Source of the DNA: Nisaea sp.
GTDB taxonomy: Bacteria; Pseudomonadota; Alphaproteobacteria; Thalassobaculales; Thalassobaculaceae
Assembly: GCF_017640745.1 (NCBI RefSeq)
Contig: NZ_JAEPQA010000010.1
Span: 1 to 47,576, forward strand
DNA length: 47,576 bases
Direction of reading: 5' to 3'
In this document: piece by piece, positions 35,667 to 43,887 of the stretch
Numbering within the stretch: position 1 is the first letter of the stretch
Layout: each line of letters starts with the position of its first letter
Program-made: the position numbers and the translations under genes
The notes under the pieces: generated by a model
Told to the model about the DNA's origin: nothing
The model's input: the letters and a program-made list of their open reading frames with translations, nothing else
Databases searched by the model: none

Positions 35667-36653
35667 ATGCCCCATTCCGTTGCGATCTACGAGAAGACCA
35701 TCGAGAGACTGGCTCCACGCCTGAACGCTCTGGGGCCCGACATCGCGCTCGTCCCCTTCACCGCGGCCGGTGACTACAGGATCGGCGGCAAGACGGTCCG
35801 GCCAGAGGAGGCGGACATCGATTACCTCTGGCTGAGCCCCGACCTCAGTTTCGACAAGCTGGTCGAGCCCGCGCTGAAGATGGCCATGCGCACCCGCTCC
35901 CTCGGCGTGATGCAGACCTTCAATGCCGGGCTCGACAATCCGCTCTACAAGCAGATCGAACAGAGGGGCGTCCAGCTCTGCAATTCGGACGCGCAGGCGA
36001 TCGCGATTTCCGAATATGTCATGGCGAATGTCCTCGCCGCGTTCCACCCGCTGGAGCGGCGCCGGGAACTGCAGGCCGCCAAGACCTGGGAGCGGACGCC
36101 ATTCCGGGAGATCTCGGGCACGAACTGGCTGATCTTCGGCTACGGCCCCATCGGCCGCAATATCGCGCGGCGCGCCCGTGCCTTCGACGCCAGGATCTCC
36201 GTCATCCGCCGCTCGCCGGGCGCGATCGAGGGCATCGAGCGGGTGGGAACGCTCTCCGAGATCCAGGCCTTCCTGCCCGACGCCGATGTCATCGTGCTCG
36301 CCTGCGCCCTCAACGACGAGACCCGCGGCATGGCGGGGGCCCGGTTCTTCGAGGCGGCCAAAGAGGGCAGCCTGCTGGTCAATATCGGGCGCGGCGGCCT
36401 TATCGACGACGCGGCGCTGATCGCGGCGCTCGACAGCGGCCGGCTCTCCGGGGCCGTGCTCGACGTCTTCCATCAGGAGCCGCTGCCGCCGTCCGATCCG
36501 CTCTGGCAGCACCCGAAGATCACCCTGACCGCCCATACCTCCTTCAACGGAAGCGGCGTCCGGGCGCGCTGGGACGAGCTGTTCTTCGACAATCTGCCCC
36601 GCTTCGTGCGTGGCGAAGCCTTGAAGAACGAGGTCTCGCCGGACACTCTCTAG
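35667..36653 (+). CDS. D-isomer-specific 2-hydroxyacid dehydrogenase family protein
   Basis: A 328-residue NAD(P)-dependent dehydrogenase of the D-2-hydroxyacid family. The nucleotide-binding loop is WLIFGYGPIGRNIARRARAF (about 152-171). The substrate-binding Arg is in LVNIGRGGLIDDAAL, the Glu follows in DVFHQEPLPPSDPLW, and the catalytic His is in TAHTSFNGSG near 292. The N-terminal substrate domain is short and unusual (DYLWLSPDLSFDKLVEPALKMAMRTRSLGVMQTFNAG). The substrate cannot be assigned. The ATG lacks a strong ribosome site. It is followed by an SDR gene on the same strand. Confidence 0.85.
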   Translation: MPHSVAIYEKTIERLAPRLNALGPDIALVPFTAAGDYRIGGKTVRPEEADIDYLWLSPDLSFDKLVEPALKMAMRTRSLGVMQTFNAGLDNPLYKQIEQRGVQLCNSDAQAIAISEYVMANVLAAFHPLERRRELQAAKTWERTPFREISGTNWLIFGYGPIGRNIARRARAFDARISVIRRSPGAIEGIERVGTLSEIQAFLPDADVIVLACALNDETRGMAGARFFEAAKEGSLLVNIGRGGLIDDAALIAALDSGRLSGAVLDVFHQEPLPPSDPLWQHPKITLTAHTSFNGSGVRARWDELFFDNLPRFVRGEALKNEVSPDTL

Positions 36654-36739
36654 GTGTCCGGGACCGCACGGCGTTGCGCCGCTGAAACGGGCATGACCGG
36701 CGCGCATGCGCCTGGTCGGGAAAACGGGAGGAAGAGATC

Positions 36740-37447
36740 ATGCTGTCGCCTGAAGGACGGGTCATTCTGGTTACCGGAGCCAACCGGGGCATCGGGCTGG
36801 CGATCGCCAGATGCCTCGCCGCGCGGGGCTACACCCTCAGTCTCGGCGCCCGAAAGCCGGAGACCCTCCCGCTCGCGGAGATCGGCGGCGATCCGATGGT
36901 GCATCACTGGGACGCGGAGGCGCTGGACAGCTCGGCCGCCTGGATCGACGCCACGATGGACCGCTTCGGGCGCATCGACGGCGTCGTGCTGAATGCGGGG
37001 ATCGAGATCGGCGGCTCCCTCGAGCACGGCACGGAAGAGGAATTCGACCGGATGTTCGCGGTCAATTTCAAGGGGCCGCTCTGGCTGGCGCGGGCCGCGC
37101 TGCCGCACCTCCGGGCCTCGGGCGCCGGCCGGGTGATCAATATCGCCTCGCTCGGCGGCAAACGCGTGCTGCGGAACGAGATCCTCGGCTATTCCGCCTC
37201 CAAGTTCGCCGCCATGGCACTGACCCAGGCCATTCGCCAGTCGGGCTGGGACGACGGGGTTCGGGCGACGTCCGTCTGTCCGGGGCTGGTGGAAACCCGG
37301 ATGACGGAACATATCCCGGCGCCGGAGGGGCAGTTCAAGATCGAGCCCGAGACGATCGCAGAAACCGTCGCCTACGCGCTCTCGCTGCCGAACAGCGCGA
37401 CGGTCGCCGAGATCCTGGTGAACAGCCGCTACGAGGCGATGCTCTGA
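36740..37447 (+). CDS. Short-chain dehydrogenase/reductase
   Basis: A classical SDR of 235 residues. The cofactor motif is VTGANRGIGLAIA (about 11-23) and the NAG motif is VVLNAGIEIGG (about 86-96). The catalytic Ser lies in INIASLGGK, and the Tyr-Lys pair in YSASKFAAMA (about 154-163). The start has a GGGAGGAAGAG site. The preceding hydroxyacid dehydrogenase lies 86 bp upstream on the same strand. The pair may act in one oxidation pathway, but no substrate is indicated. Confidence 0.9.
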   Translation: MLSPEGRVILVTGANRGIGLAIARCLAARGYTLSLGARKPETLPLAEIGGDPMVHHWDAEALDSSAAWIDATMDRFGRIDGVVLNAGIEIGGSLEHGTEEEFDRMFAVNFKGPLWLARAALPHLRASGAGRVINIASLGGKRVLRNEILGYSASKFAAMALTQAIRQSGWDDGVRATSVCPGLVETRMTEHIPAPEGQFKIEPETIAETVAYALSLPNSATVAEILVNSRYEAML

Positions 37448-37488
37448 CGCAGCTCTCCGGGGTCAAGGGACCACGCCCCTGAACTCCC

Positions 37489-37809
37489 TCAGCCCTCGTC
37501 GAGATGTGACATGATCCGCGCCCGTACCTCCTCGGGCTGGGCGTTCACCGCGCCGGCAAGGCGATGCAGTTCGCGGCGGAGACCGTGGAGCTGATCAAGC
37601 AGCGGCAGGACCACGTCCAGCGCCTCGTCATCCATCGCGAGCTCCGTGCTGAATTCGAAAATGAGCCGCAGGCGGGCTATGTCGATTTCCCGGAAGCGGT
37701 AGCCGCCGCCGGCGCGCGCCGGGGCGAGCCAGCCGCGTTCGATCCAGAGATGCAGGGTCTCGCGGCGCAGGCCCGAAAAGAGCCCAAGGATCTCTGCTTC
37801 TTCACGCAT
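37489..37809 (-). CDS. cbpM: Chaperone modulator CbpM (MerR-like)
   Basis: A 106-residue small MerR-like protein that follows cbpA. CbpM binds the J domain of CbpA and blocks its co-chaperone activity. The N-terminal winged helix shows RRETLHLWIERGWLAPARAGGGYRFREIDIARLRLI, and a helical C-terminal part follows (LDVVLPLLDQLHGLRRELHRL). It begins 3 bp after cbpA ends, as in other cbpA-cbpM operons. That position is the main reason for this name over a plain MerR regulator. Confidence 0.85.
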   Translation of the reverse strand: MREEAEILGLFSGLRRETLHLWIERGWLAPARAGGGYRFREIDIARLRLIFEFSTELAMDDEALDVVLPLLDQLHGLRRELHRLAGAVNAQPEEVRARIMSHLDEG

Positions 37810-37812
37810 GGC

Positions 37813-38736
37813 TCAGCCCTCCGTCCCTTTGCGCGGATCGTAGGCATGCGTTTTCGCCCAGTCCGCAAGGAAGCTCTTCAGTTCCTCGTCCGGCTTTTCC
37901 GGCAGCCGGACCTGCAGCGTCACCACCTCGTCGCCGGCAGGCCGTCCGGCCGACGCGGGCACGCCCTTGCCCCGCAGCCGGAGCGTATCCCCGGAATTGG
38001 AGCCCGGCGGCACGGTCATGGTGACGGCGCCGGTCACGGTCGGCACGCGGACCTTCGCGCCGAGCACGGCCTCGTGCAGCCCGATCGGCAGCTCGACATG
38101 GATGTTGTTGCCATGGCGGCGGAAGCCCCGGTGCGGCGCGACATGCACTTCGACATAGGCATCGCCCGCCTCGCCGCCGCCATATCCCGGCATGCCCTGG
38201 CTGCGCAGCCGGAGGACCTGCCCGTCATGCAGGCCCGGCGGAATGGTGATCTCCAGTGACTTGCCGTTCGGCATGGTGACGCGCTTCTTCGCGCCGTTCA
38301 CCGCCTCGAGGAACGGCACCTCGATGGAATAGCGCGCATCGCCGCCCCGCATCCGGAACTCGCCCTCCGGACCGCCCCTGCCGCGTGCGCGGGCTTGCGA
38401 CCGGAAGAGATCGGAGAAGACGTCGCTGATATCCTCGTATCCGGCGCTCGAACGATAGGGATGCTCGCCGCCGGCCTCGGCATATTCGCGGTAATAGCGC
38501 CGCGGCGTCTCGTTCCCCTCGGCATCGATCTCGCCCGCGTCGTACTGCTTCCGCTTCTCGGGATCGGAGAGCAGGTTGTTGGCGGCCTGGATCTTCTTGA
38601 AGGTTTCCTCGGCCGCCCGGTCGCCCGGATTGAGGTCGGGATGGTATTTCTTGGCCAGCTTGCGATAGGCCTTCTTGATGTCATCGCCGGACGCGTCCCT
38701 GGAGACGCCCAGCACCGCATACAGATCGTCCGCCAC
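37813..38736 (-). CDS. cbpA: CbpA-type DnaJ co-chaperone
   Basis: A 307-residue J-domain protein of the CbpA group that stimulates DnaK. The J domain (about residues 2-70) reads [37 protein letters not shown], with the HPD motif at about 32-34. A G/F-poor linker and the two DnaJ C-terminal substrate domains ([54 protein letters not shown]) follow, without the zinc-finger of DnaJ proper. The start is taken as GTG at 38734-38736, because the J domain begins there and a GAGAGAG site precedes. The ATG at 38766 is an alternative. Confidence 0.92.
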   Translation of the reverse strand: MADDLYAVLGVSRDASGDDIKKAYRKLAKKYHPDLNPGDRAAEETFKKIQAANNLLSDPEKRKQYDAGEIDAEGNETPRRYYREYAEAGGEHPYRSSAGYEDISDVFSDLFRSQARARGRGGPEGEFRMRGGDARYSIEVPFLEAVNGAKKRVTMPNGKSLEITIPPGLHDGQVLRLRSQGMPGYGGGEAGDAYVEVHVAPHRGFRRHGNNIHVELPIGLHEAVLGAKVRVPTVTGAVTMTVPPGSNSGDTLRLRGKGVPASAGRPAGDEVVTLQVRLPEKPDEELKSFLADWAKTHAYDPRKGTEG

Positions 38737-38954
38737 GGCAAAACTCTCTCTCTGGAACCGGGTCATCAGGATACATGATCCGCACGGGCCCGCCACGGAT
38801 CGGCGACGAAGCGACGCACCCTTGCCCGTCATTGGCGATCGGCCGCCGCACTCGTGCCGAATTTTCCGTAGCCCCGGGCCCGATCGGGTTCATACTTCCC
38901 AAAATAAGAATGCGCCGTCCGAAAACAATCGGCGCCCTAAAGGGAGGAAATCCG

Positions 38955-39878
38955 ATGCTGAGCCCGGATCAGATCGCCTTCTACCGCGAGAACGGCTACC
39001 TGATGGTCGAGGACGCGGTGAACGCGGAGCAGCTCGCGCGGCTGCGCGAAATCACCTACGACCTGATCGAGAAATCCCGCGGCGTGACCGAGAGCGGCGA
39101 CGTCTATGATCTCGATGAGGGGCATTCGGCCGAGCGGCCGCGCCTCACCCGGATAAAGCTGCCGCATCTGCAGCATCCCTATTACTGGGAGGTGCTGAAG
39201 ACGTCCCGCATGACGGAAGTGCTGACCGCCCTGCTCGGACCGGACACGGCCTTGCAGACCAGCAAGCTCAACACCAAGGCGCCCGGCGGCGGGGCGGCGG
39301 TGGAGTGGCATCAGGACTGGGCCTTCTATCCGCATAGCAACGACGACATGCTCGCCTTCGGGCTGATGCTGGAAGATGTCGACCAGGCGAACGGGCCGCT
39401 GCAGGTGATCCCCGGCACGCACAAGGGGCCGGTGCTCTCGCACCATGCGCCGGAGACCGGCCGGTTCTGCGGCGCGGTCGATCCGGACGATCCGCTGTTC
39501 GACGTGGACAAGGCGGTGACGCTGACCGGCAAGGCGGGCTCGATGACGGTGCACCATGTCCGCACCCTGCACGGCTCTGCGCCAAATCTCTCGGACCGCA
39601 ACCGGCTGATCCTATTCTACGAGTGCCGCGCCGCCGACGCCTGGCCGCTGGTCGGCTCGGCGAGCTACGCGAAACTCGCACAGGGCGGCGGACAGGCGCT
39701 CTGGGACCATTTTGCCGAGCACATCATCACCGGGAACATGACGATGGAGCCGCGCGCCACGGCGGTACCGATGCGCCTGCCGCTGCCGCCCGCCCCCGAT
39801 GCCGGCTCGATCTTCAAGACGCAGAAGAGCGGCGGTGCCCGCAGCGTCTTCACCCCCCGCGAAAGGGCCCCGGCATGA
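38955..39878 (+). CDS. Phytanoyl-CoA dioxygenase family protein (first of a pair)
   Basis: A Fe(II)/2-oxoglutarate oxygenase of 307 residues. The iron site is readable: His 119 and Asp 121 in VEWHQDWAFYPHS, and His 206 in VRTLHGSAPNLS, with Arg 217 for 2-oxoglutarate. The N-terminal helix LSPDQIAFYRENGYLMVEDAV is typical. The ATG at 38955 has a GGGAGGA site. It overlaps the next gene, which encodes a related oxygenase, by ATGA, so the pair is an operon. The substrate is unknown; bacterial members hydroxylate small metabolites or osmolytes. Confidence 0.92.
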   Translation: MLSPDQIAFYRENGYLMVEDAVNAEQLARLREITYDLIEKSRGVTESGDVYDLDEGHSAERPRLTRIKLPHLQHPYYWEVLKTSRMTEVLTALLGPDTALQTSKLNTKAPGGGAAVEWHQDWAFYPHSNDDMLAFGLMLEDVDQANGPLQVIPGTHKGPVLSHHAPETGRFCGAVDPDDPLFDVDKAVTLTGKAGSMTVHHVRTLHGSAPNLSDRNRLILFYECRAADAWPLVGSASYAKLAQGGGQALWDHFAEHIITGNMTMEPRATAVPMRLPLPPAPDAGSIFKTQKSGGARSVFTPRERAPA

Positions 39879-40708
39879 GCGTCCTGGAAACCGCAGCCGC
39901 CGCGTCCGTCGCCGAGAGTTTCGCGCGCGACGGCTTCGTCTGCCCGATCACCGTGATGTCTCCGGCTGAAGCAGCGGGGTACCGGCGCCAGCTCGAGGCG
40001 TCGGAGGCAGAGTACGGAGCCGACAAGACCTTCCGGAAGATGCTCAGGCGTTATCCGAACCTCGTGCTCCCTTTCATCGACGAGATCACAAGGCGACCGG
40101 AGATCACCGACGTGGTGGCCGAGATCCTCGGCCCCGACCTGCTGGTCCTCGACGCGCCGTTCTTCATCAAGGAGGCGAACACCAAGAGCTTCGTCTCCTG
40201 GCACCAGGACCTGCATTACTGGGGACTGGAGAGCGAGGAGGAAGTGACCGCCTGGGTCGCGCTCTCGCCGGCGACGGCAGAGAGCGGCTGCATGCGTTTC
40301 GTCGCCGGCTCGCAGAACCGCCGGGTCGACCACCGCGACACCTATGCCGAGGACAATCTGCTGACCCGCGGCCAGGAGCTGGCGGTCGAGGTCGACGAGC
40401 GCGAGGCGACGGACGCGGCGCTTGAGCCGGGGCAGATGTCGATCCATCACGGCCGCGTCTTCCACGCCTCGCATCCGAACCGGACGGACGACCGCCGCAT
40501 CGGGCTCGCCATCCGATACATCCCCGCACGCGCCCGACAAACGGAAGGCGGCAACATGGCCGCGATGCTGGTGCGCGGCGAGGACCGCTACGGAAATTTC
40601 CACGCCTGCCGTCCGCCCACCGGCCTGATGACGGAAGCGGATATCGCGCACTGGACAGAGATCGCCGGTGCGCGCAACAAGGTGATGCTGGGCGGAAAGA
40701 CGGGTTAG
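39875..40708 (+). CDS. Phytanoyl-CoA dioxygenase family protein (second of a pair)
   Basis: A 277-residue oxygenase related to its upstream partner, but clearly not a recent duplicate: the two share the fold pattern and little else. The iron ligands are His 110 and Asp 112 in SWHQDLHYWGL, and a distal His in HHGRVFHASHPN (about 197), with the 2-oxoglutarate Arg in DRRIGLAIRY (about 208). The ATG lies inside the stop of the first oxygenase gene (ATGA). Two different oxygenases made from one message suggest consecutive hydroxylations or a heteromeric enzyme; both are inference. Confidence 0.92.
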   Translation: MSVLETAAAASVAESFARDGFVCPITVMSPAEAAGYRRQLEASEAEYGADKTFRKMLRRYPNLVLPFIDEITRRPEITDVVAEILGPDLLVLDAPFFIKEANTKSFVSWHQDLHYWGLESEEEVTAWVALSPATAESGCMRFVAGSQNRRVDHRDTYAEDNLLTRGQELAVEVDEREATDAALEPGQMSIHHGRVFHASHPNRTDDRRIGLAIRYIPARARQTEGGNMAAMLVRGEDRYGNFHACRPPTGLMTEADIAHWTEIAGARNKVMLGGKTG

Positions 40709-41160
40709 TTTCTGCCGGTTCCGGAACGCCGCTGCGCCAGAACGACAATGACCGCGAGATGGGTCACGGCGCCCGCCTTGTTTGCGAAGGGCAGAACGAC
40801 CTCGTCATGCTTCACGACCTCGCTGTCGGGGCCGACATACTCGACCGGCTCGCGCACCGGGGCGCGCGATGCAACCGCTTTTCGGAACGTTCTGACAAGT
40901 GGACCATCCGGTTCGACATGAGCGAGGCTCAATAGCGTCCGCCCTGTATAATTCTCGAAGAAAACCGACCGGACCTTCTCGCCGATCACCCGAAAGCGAA
41001 AGTCGCACCCGCCGTCGAGCACGTCGAAAAACACGATGTAGGGAAGAAGCCGCGGAATATCGACAGGGTCGAACGCCGCGCGCTGCGGCGCCCCGGAACC
41101 GTCGGATAGGCCTTCCCAATAGGCGATCGCTTCGCCGATGAAGTCGTGCAAGCGGGTCAT
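40705..41160 (-). CDS. PAS_5-family PAS domain protein
   Basis: A 151-residue protein of the PAS_5 family, shorter than the one at 3808. AIAYWEGLSDGSGAPQRAAFDPVDIPRLLPYIVFFDVLDGGCDFRFRVIGEKV (about residues 12-64) matches the family's leader and first strands closely. The end carries the usual HDEVVLPFANKAGAVTHLAVIVV strands. No output domain is attached. The ATG at 41160 is chosen because the family starts a few residues before AYW; a GTG at 41193 would add 11 residues. No clear ribosome site is seen at either. Its stop overlaps that of the convergent oxygenase gene by 3 bp. Confidence 0.82.
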   Translation of the reverse strand: MTRLHDFIGEAIAYWEGLSDGSGAPQRAAFDPVDIPRLLPYIVFFDVLDGGCDFRFRVIGEKVRSVFFENYTGRTLLSLAHVEPDGPLVRTFRKAVASRAPVREPVEYVGPDSEVVKHDEVVLPFANKAGAVTHLAVIVVLAQRRSGTGRN

Positions 41161-41258
41161 TTGAAGAATATAGTAAGCGTTAGGGAACGGCACGATAGCG
41201 GCGGCATGTTAAAAAAGCCGTAACGCGCGCAACTGAAGTTGAGGCCGTCCCGAGCACC

Positions 41259-41657
41259 ATGATGGATTTCAGGATCGACCCGGAGCGGCGGTTCATCGAG
41301 ATCCGTCTGGCAGGACTGCTGAAACTCGATCAAACGCTTAAATCTCTAACGGCTTTGCGGACCGACCCGCTTTATGATCCGGGCTACTCCCAGCTTGTTG
41401 ACTGCCGCGAAGCCGAGTTCTCCGAGATAACGCCGGACGCCCTGAGAGCGCTGGCGGACAGGAACCGGAACGCATCCGATCGAGTCGTCGCCTTCGTCTG
41501 CTATGACGACGCCGTAGACAAAATGCTTCGGCTCTACACCGCCTACCTCGGGCTGGAAGGTGGCAAACGACGCGTCAGCATCTTCCGAACTCCCGCTAAA
41601 GCGCTCGCGTGGATCGAAGAGACTCACGCAACCCGGAGATCTTCGTCGGAAGACTGA
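41259..41657 (+). CDS. Small hypothetical protein, possibly STAS/SpoIIAA-like
   Basis: A 132-residue soluble protein. The layout of strands and helices (DFRIDPERRFIEIRLAGLLKLDQTLKSLTALRTDP, YSQLVDCREAEFSEITPDALRALADR, DRVVAFVCYDDAVDKMLRLYTAYLGLEG, RVSIFRTPAKALAWIEE) resembles STAS/SpoIIAA-like domains, which are often seen beside sensory proteins. The likeness is in pattern only. It is divergent from the PAS_5 gene with about 100 bp between, so a regulatory link is possible. The flagellin gene ends 15 bp beyond it on the other strand. Confidence 0.65.
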   Translation: MMDFRIDPERRFIEIRLAGLLKLDQTLKSLTALRTDPLYDPGYSQLVDCREAEFSEITPDALRALADRNRNASDRVVAFVCYDDAVDKMLRLYTAYLGLEGGKRRVSIFRTPAKALAWIEETHATRRSSSED

Positions 41658-41672
41658 AAGGGGTTTCTTGAA

Positions 41673-42503
41673 TCAGAAGAGGCCGAGCAGCGTCTGCGGA
41701 CGCTGGTTCGCGATGCCGAGCGTTTGCACAGAGAGCTGCTGCTGGATCTGGACCGAAGTCAGCTTTGCCGACTCCCGGGCAAGGTCTGCATCGACAATGT
41801 TGCCGAGCCCCTCCTTCGACGCGTCCGTGATTTCCTCGATGAACTGGATCTGGCTCTCGATCCTGCGATAATCGGCGCCGAAGCTGCCCAGAGCATTCGC
41901 GACTAGGCCCTGCGCGGTATCAACGATGCCATCCGCGATCGCCGCATTCGAGAGAGAGGTGAGATCGAGCGCGCCCGCCACGCCGAACTGAAGCGACTGA
42001 CCGTTTATCGATTGCGCCGCCACGGTAAAGCTTCCGCCGTCGATATCCGTCAGAACCGTGTAGTCGGTCGACGTGATCGTCACCAGGTTGAAACCGTTGA
42101 AGGACGCCTGTCTTTCAACCAGGTCCTGAGCCTGATTGTAGAGTTCGATGTAGTCATCGTGGATGATCTGGCGCTGTTCGGTCGTCAGGCCGGCATTGCG
42201 GGCCGCGACGGTCTTCTCCTTCATCGCGATTAGGAGATCCGAAGTGCCTTCCGCGGCCGCAATCGCAACCTTCAGCACACCCTGAGCCTGACGCAAACCC
42301 TGCGTCACCGCGCTCCAGGCCCGCAACTCGGTGCGCACGCCCTGGGCAATGGCAAAGTTCGACGCGTCGTCGACCGCGCCGGCAACCTTCAGGCCCGTCG
42401 ACACCCGGTTCTGGATTTCGTCGGCGTTTCTGTTGATCTCGTTGAGAGTTCGGAGTGCCGTGAGGCTGGACGGATTCGTCCTGATCGAATTGGCTACAGC
42501 CAT
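41673..42503 (-). CDS. Flagellin
   Basis: A flagellar filament protein of 276 residues, short even for alphaproteobacteria. The N-terminal D0/D1 region is readable (SSLTALRTLNEINRNADEIQNRVSTGLKVAGAVDDASNFAIAQGVRTEL), as is the C-terminal D1/D0 region (ADYRRIESQIQFIEEITDASKEGLGNIVDADLARESAKLTSVQIQQQLSVQTLGIANQRPQTLLGLF). The variable middle is only about 100 residues. The ATG at 42503 has a GAGGAGAGC site. The upstream 160 bp is AT-rich, but no sigma-28 or sigma-54 promoter could be recognised. No other flagellar gene is in the window. Confidence 0.94.
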   Translation of the reverse strand: MAVANSIRTNPSSLTALRTLNEINRNADEIQNRVSTGLKVAGAVDDASNFAIAQGVRTELRAWSAVTQGLRQAQGVLKVAIAAAEGTSDLLIAMKEKTVAARNAGLTTEQRQIIHDDYIELYNQAQDLVERQASFNGFNLVTITSTDYTVLTDIDGGSFTVAAQSINGQSLQFGVAGALDLTSLSNAAIADGIVDTAQGLVANALGSFGADYRRIESQIQFIEEITDASKEGLGNIVDADLARESAKLTSVQIQQQLSVQTLGIANQRPQTLLGLF

Positions 42504-42693
42504 TGCTCTCCTCTTTCTAAGGTGCGTCGGACTTTCTGCCCTAGCGGAAGCGTACCTTACTGTGATTTTCCCTAAAAAAAAGAGATAATTTTCTTCGAAG
42601 GTAAAAAATATCAATAAAAACAAATGGGTGCCGCCTACGCACTGGTGACAAGCGAAGCTCTATGTGAACGAGCTAATCAGTCTGGCAACGGCA

Positions 42694-42873
42694 TCACGCC
42701 GCTGGTTTCGGCGCAGTCTTTCGTGCAATGACCCAAACGCCATGGACGATGCCAGGGATATAGCCGCAGATCGTCAGCAGGATATTGAGCCAGAAATGCA
42801 GACCGATGCCGACGGTCAGGAAGACGCCGACAGGCGGCAGCAGAATGGTGAGGATGAGTCGGATGATGGTCAT
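42694..42873 (-). CDS. YqaE/Pmp3 family small membrane protein
   Basis: A tiny 59-residue hydrophobic protein of the YqaE/Pmp3 (UPF0057) family. It has two membrane segments, MTIIRLILTILLPPVGVFLTVGIG and FWLNILLTICGYIPGIVHGVWVIA, which match the family pattern well. Members are induced by salt or cold stress in several organisms and affect membrane potential; the role here is inferred. The ATG at 42873 matches the family start. An ATG 12 bp upstream is possible. Confidence 0.88.
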   Translation of the reverse strand: MTIIRLILTILLPPVGVFLTVGIGLHFWLNILLTICGYIPGIVHGVWVIARKTAPKPAA

Positions 42874-43019
42874 GGCACATCCCATATGGACATTGATCTT
42901 GAGTTGATCATAGCACCGGCGCGGTCGATTGCGTGCCGCCCGGATTACCGTAGGCCCGGCGACGTCCGGGTGTTACCTCTGGCTCTCGTCCATCTTCTGC
43001 CCCGCCGGAGGTCTCTCAC

Positions 43020-43769
43020 ATGTCCGAATTCACCGGAAAATCCGTCCTCATCACCGGCGCGAGCAGCGGGCTCGGAAGGCAGCTCGCCGTGGACTTCGCG
43101 CGCGAGGGCGCGAAGGTCGCGATCAACTACGCCGCCTCGGAACAGGGTGCGCGCGAGACACTCGCCGCGGTCGAGGATACAGGCGGCACCGGCCTGCTCT
43201 GCCGGGCGGACATCGCCTTCAAGGACCAGGTCGAGGCGATGGTGGCTAAGGTCGCCGGGGCTTTCGGCGGCATCGACATCCTGATCAATTCCGCCGGTCT
43301 CAGCATTGACCAGCCGCTGCTGGAGATGACCGAGGAAGCCTTCGACCGGGTCCTGGCGGTCAATCTCAAGGGCCCCTTCCTGCTCGCCCAGGCCGTCGGC
43401 CGTCTGATGGTCGCGGCCGGGCATGGGAGGATCGTCAATATCTCCGCCACCACCGCCATTATGGCGCGGGCGGGCAACGCCAACTACGCCGCCTCGAAAG
43501 GCGGGCTGAACCTCCTTACCCAGAGCATGGCGCTCGAACTCGGCCCGGCGGTGAACGTCAACGGGGTCGCCCTCGGCATGGTCGACAGCGAGATCGTGCG
43601 CAAGCTCTTCACTGCGGACGAGATCCGGCAGTCGGAAGAGAGCGTGCCGCTGAAACGGCTGACGACCTACGAGGAAACCTCGAAGTTCGTCCGCATGCTC
43701 GCCTCCGACGCGGCCGGCTTCATGACCGGCCAGACCGTCCCCTTCGACGGCGGACGGGTGATGCGCTGA
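43020..43769 (+). CDS. Short-chain dehydrogenase/reductase (FabG-like)
   Basis: A classical SDR of 249 residues resembling FabG and glucose dehydrogenases. The cofactor loop is ITGASSGLGRQLAVDFAREGAKVAINY (about 11-37), followed by INSAGLSIDQPLLEM, the catalytic Ser in VNISATTAIMA, and YAASKGGLNLLTQSMALEL with Tyr-Lys at about 157-161. The end TGQTVPFDGGRVMR is family-typical. A GGAGG site precedes the start. It lies upstream of the cyclase-family hydrolase and may share its message. Confidence 0.92.
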   Translation: MSEFTGKSVLITGASSGLGRQLAVDFAREGAKVAINYAASEQGARETLAAVEDTGGTGLLCRADIAFKDQVEAMVAKVAGAFGGIDILINSAGLSIDQPLLEMTEEAFDRVLAVNLKGPFLLAQAVGRLMVAAGHGRIVNISATTAIMARAGNANYAASKGGLNLLTQSMALELGPAVNVNGVALGMVDSEIVRKLFTADEIRQSEESVPLKRLTTYEETSKFVRMLASDAAGFMTGQTVPFDGGRVMR

Positions 43770-43887
43770 CGGCACGAGACTTCCCGCGGCCCGCGCTCTT
43801 GTCAGACGGGCACGCCCGTTGGAGACTTCCGGCCATCGCGCGCCGGTCCGGCGCGGAACAGCAAAGAAACGAAAAGGCGAGGACGCG

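Noticed and set aside
42504-42663. A sigma-28 or sigma-54 promoter for flagellin
   Set aside because: The AT-rich region was read on the minus strand. Neither TAAA-N15-GCCGATAA nor TGGCAC-N5-TTGC has an acceptable match.
42664-43284. A 206-codon plus-strand frame over the Pmp3 gene and the start of an SDR
   Set aside because: It is antisense to one recognised gene and out of frame with another. Base pattern and lack of motifs mark it as a shadow.
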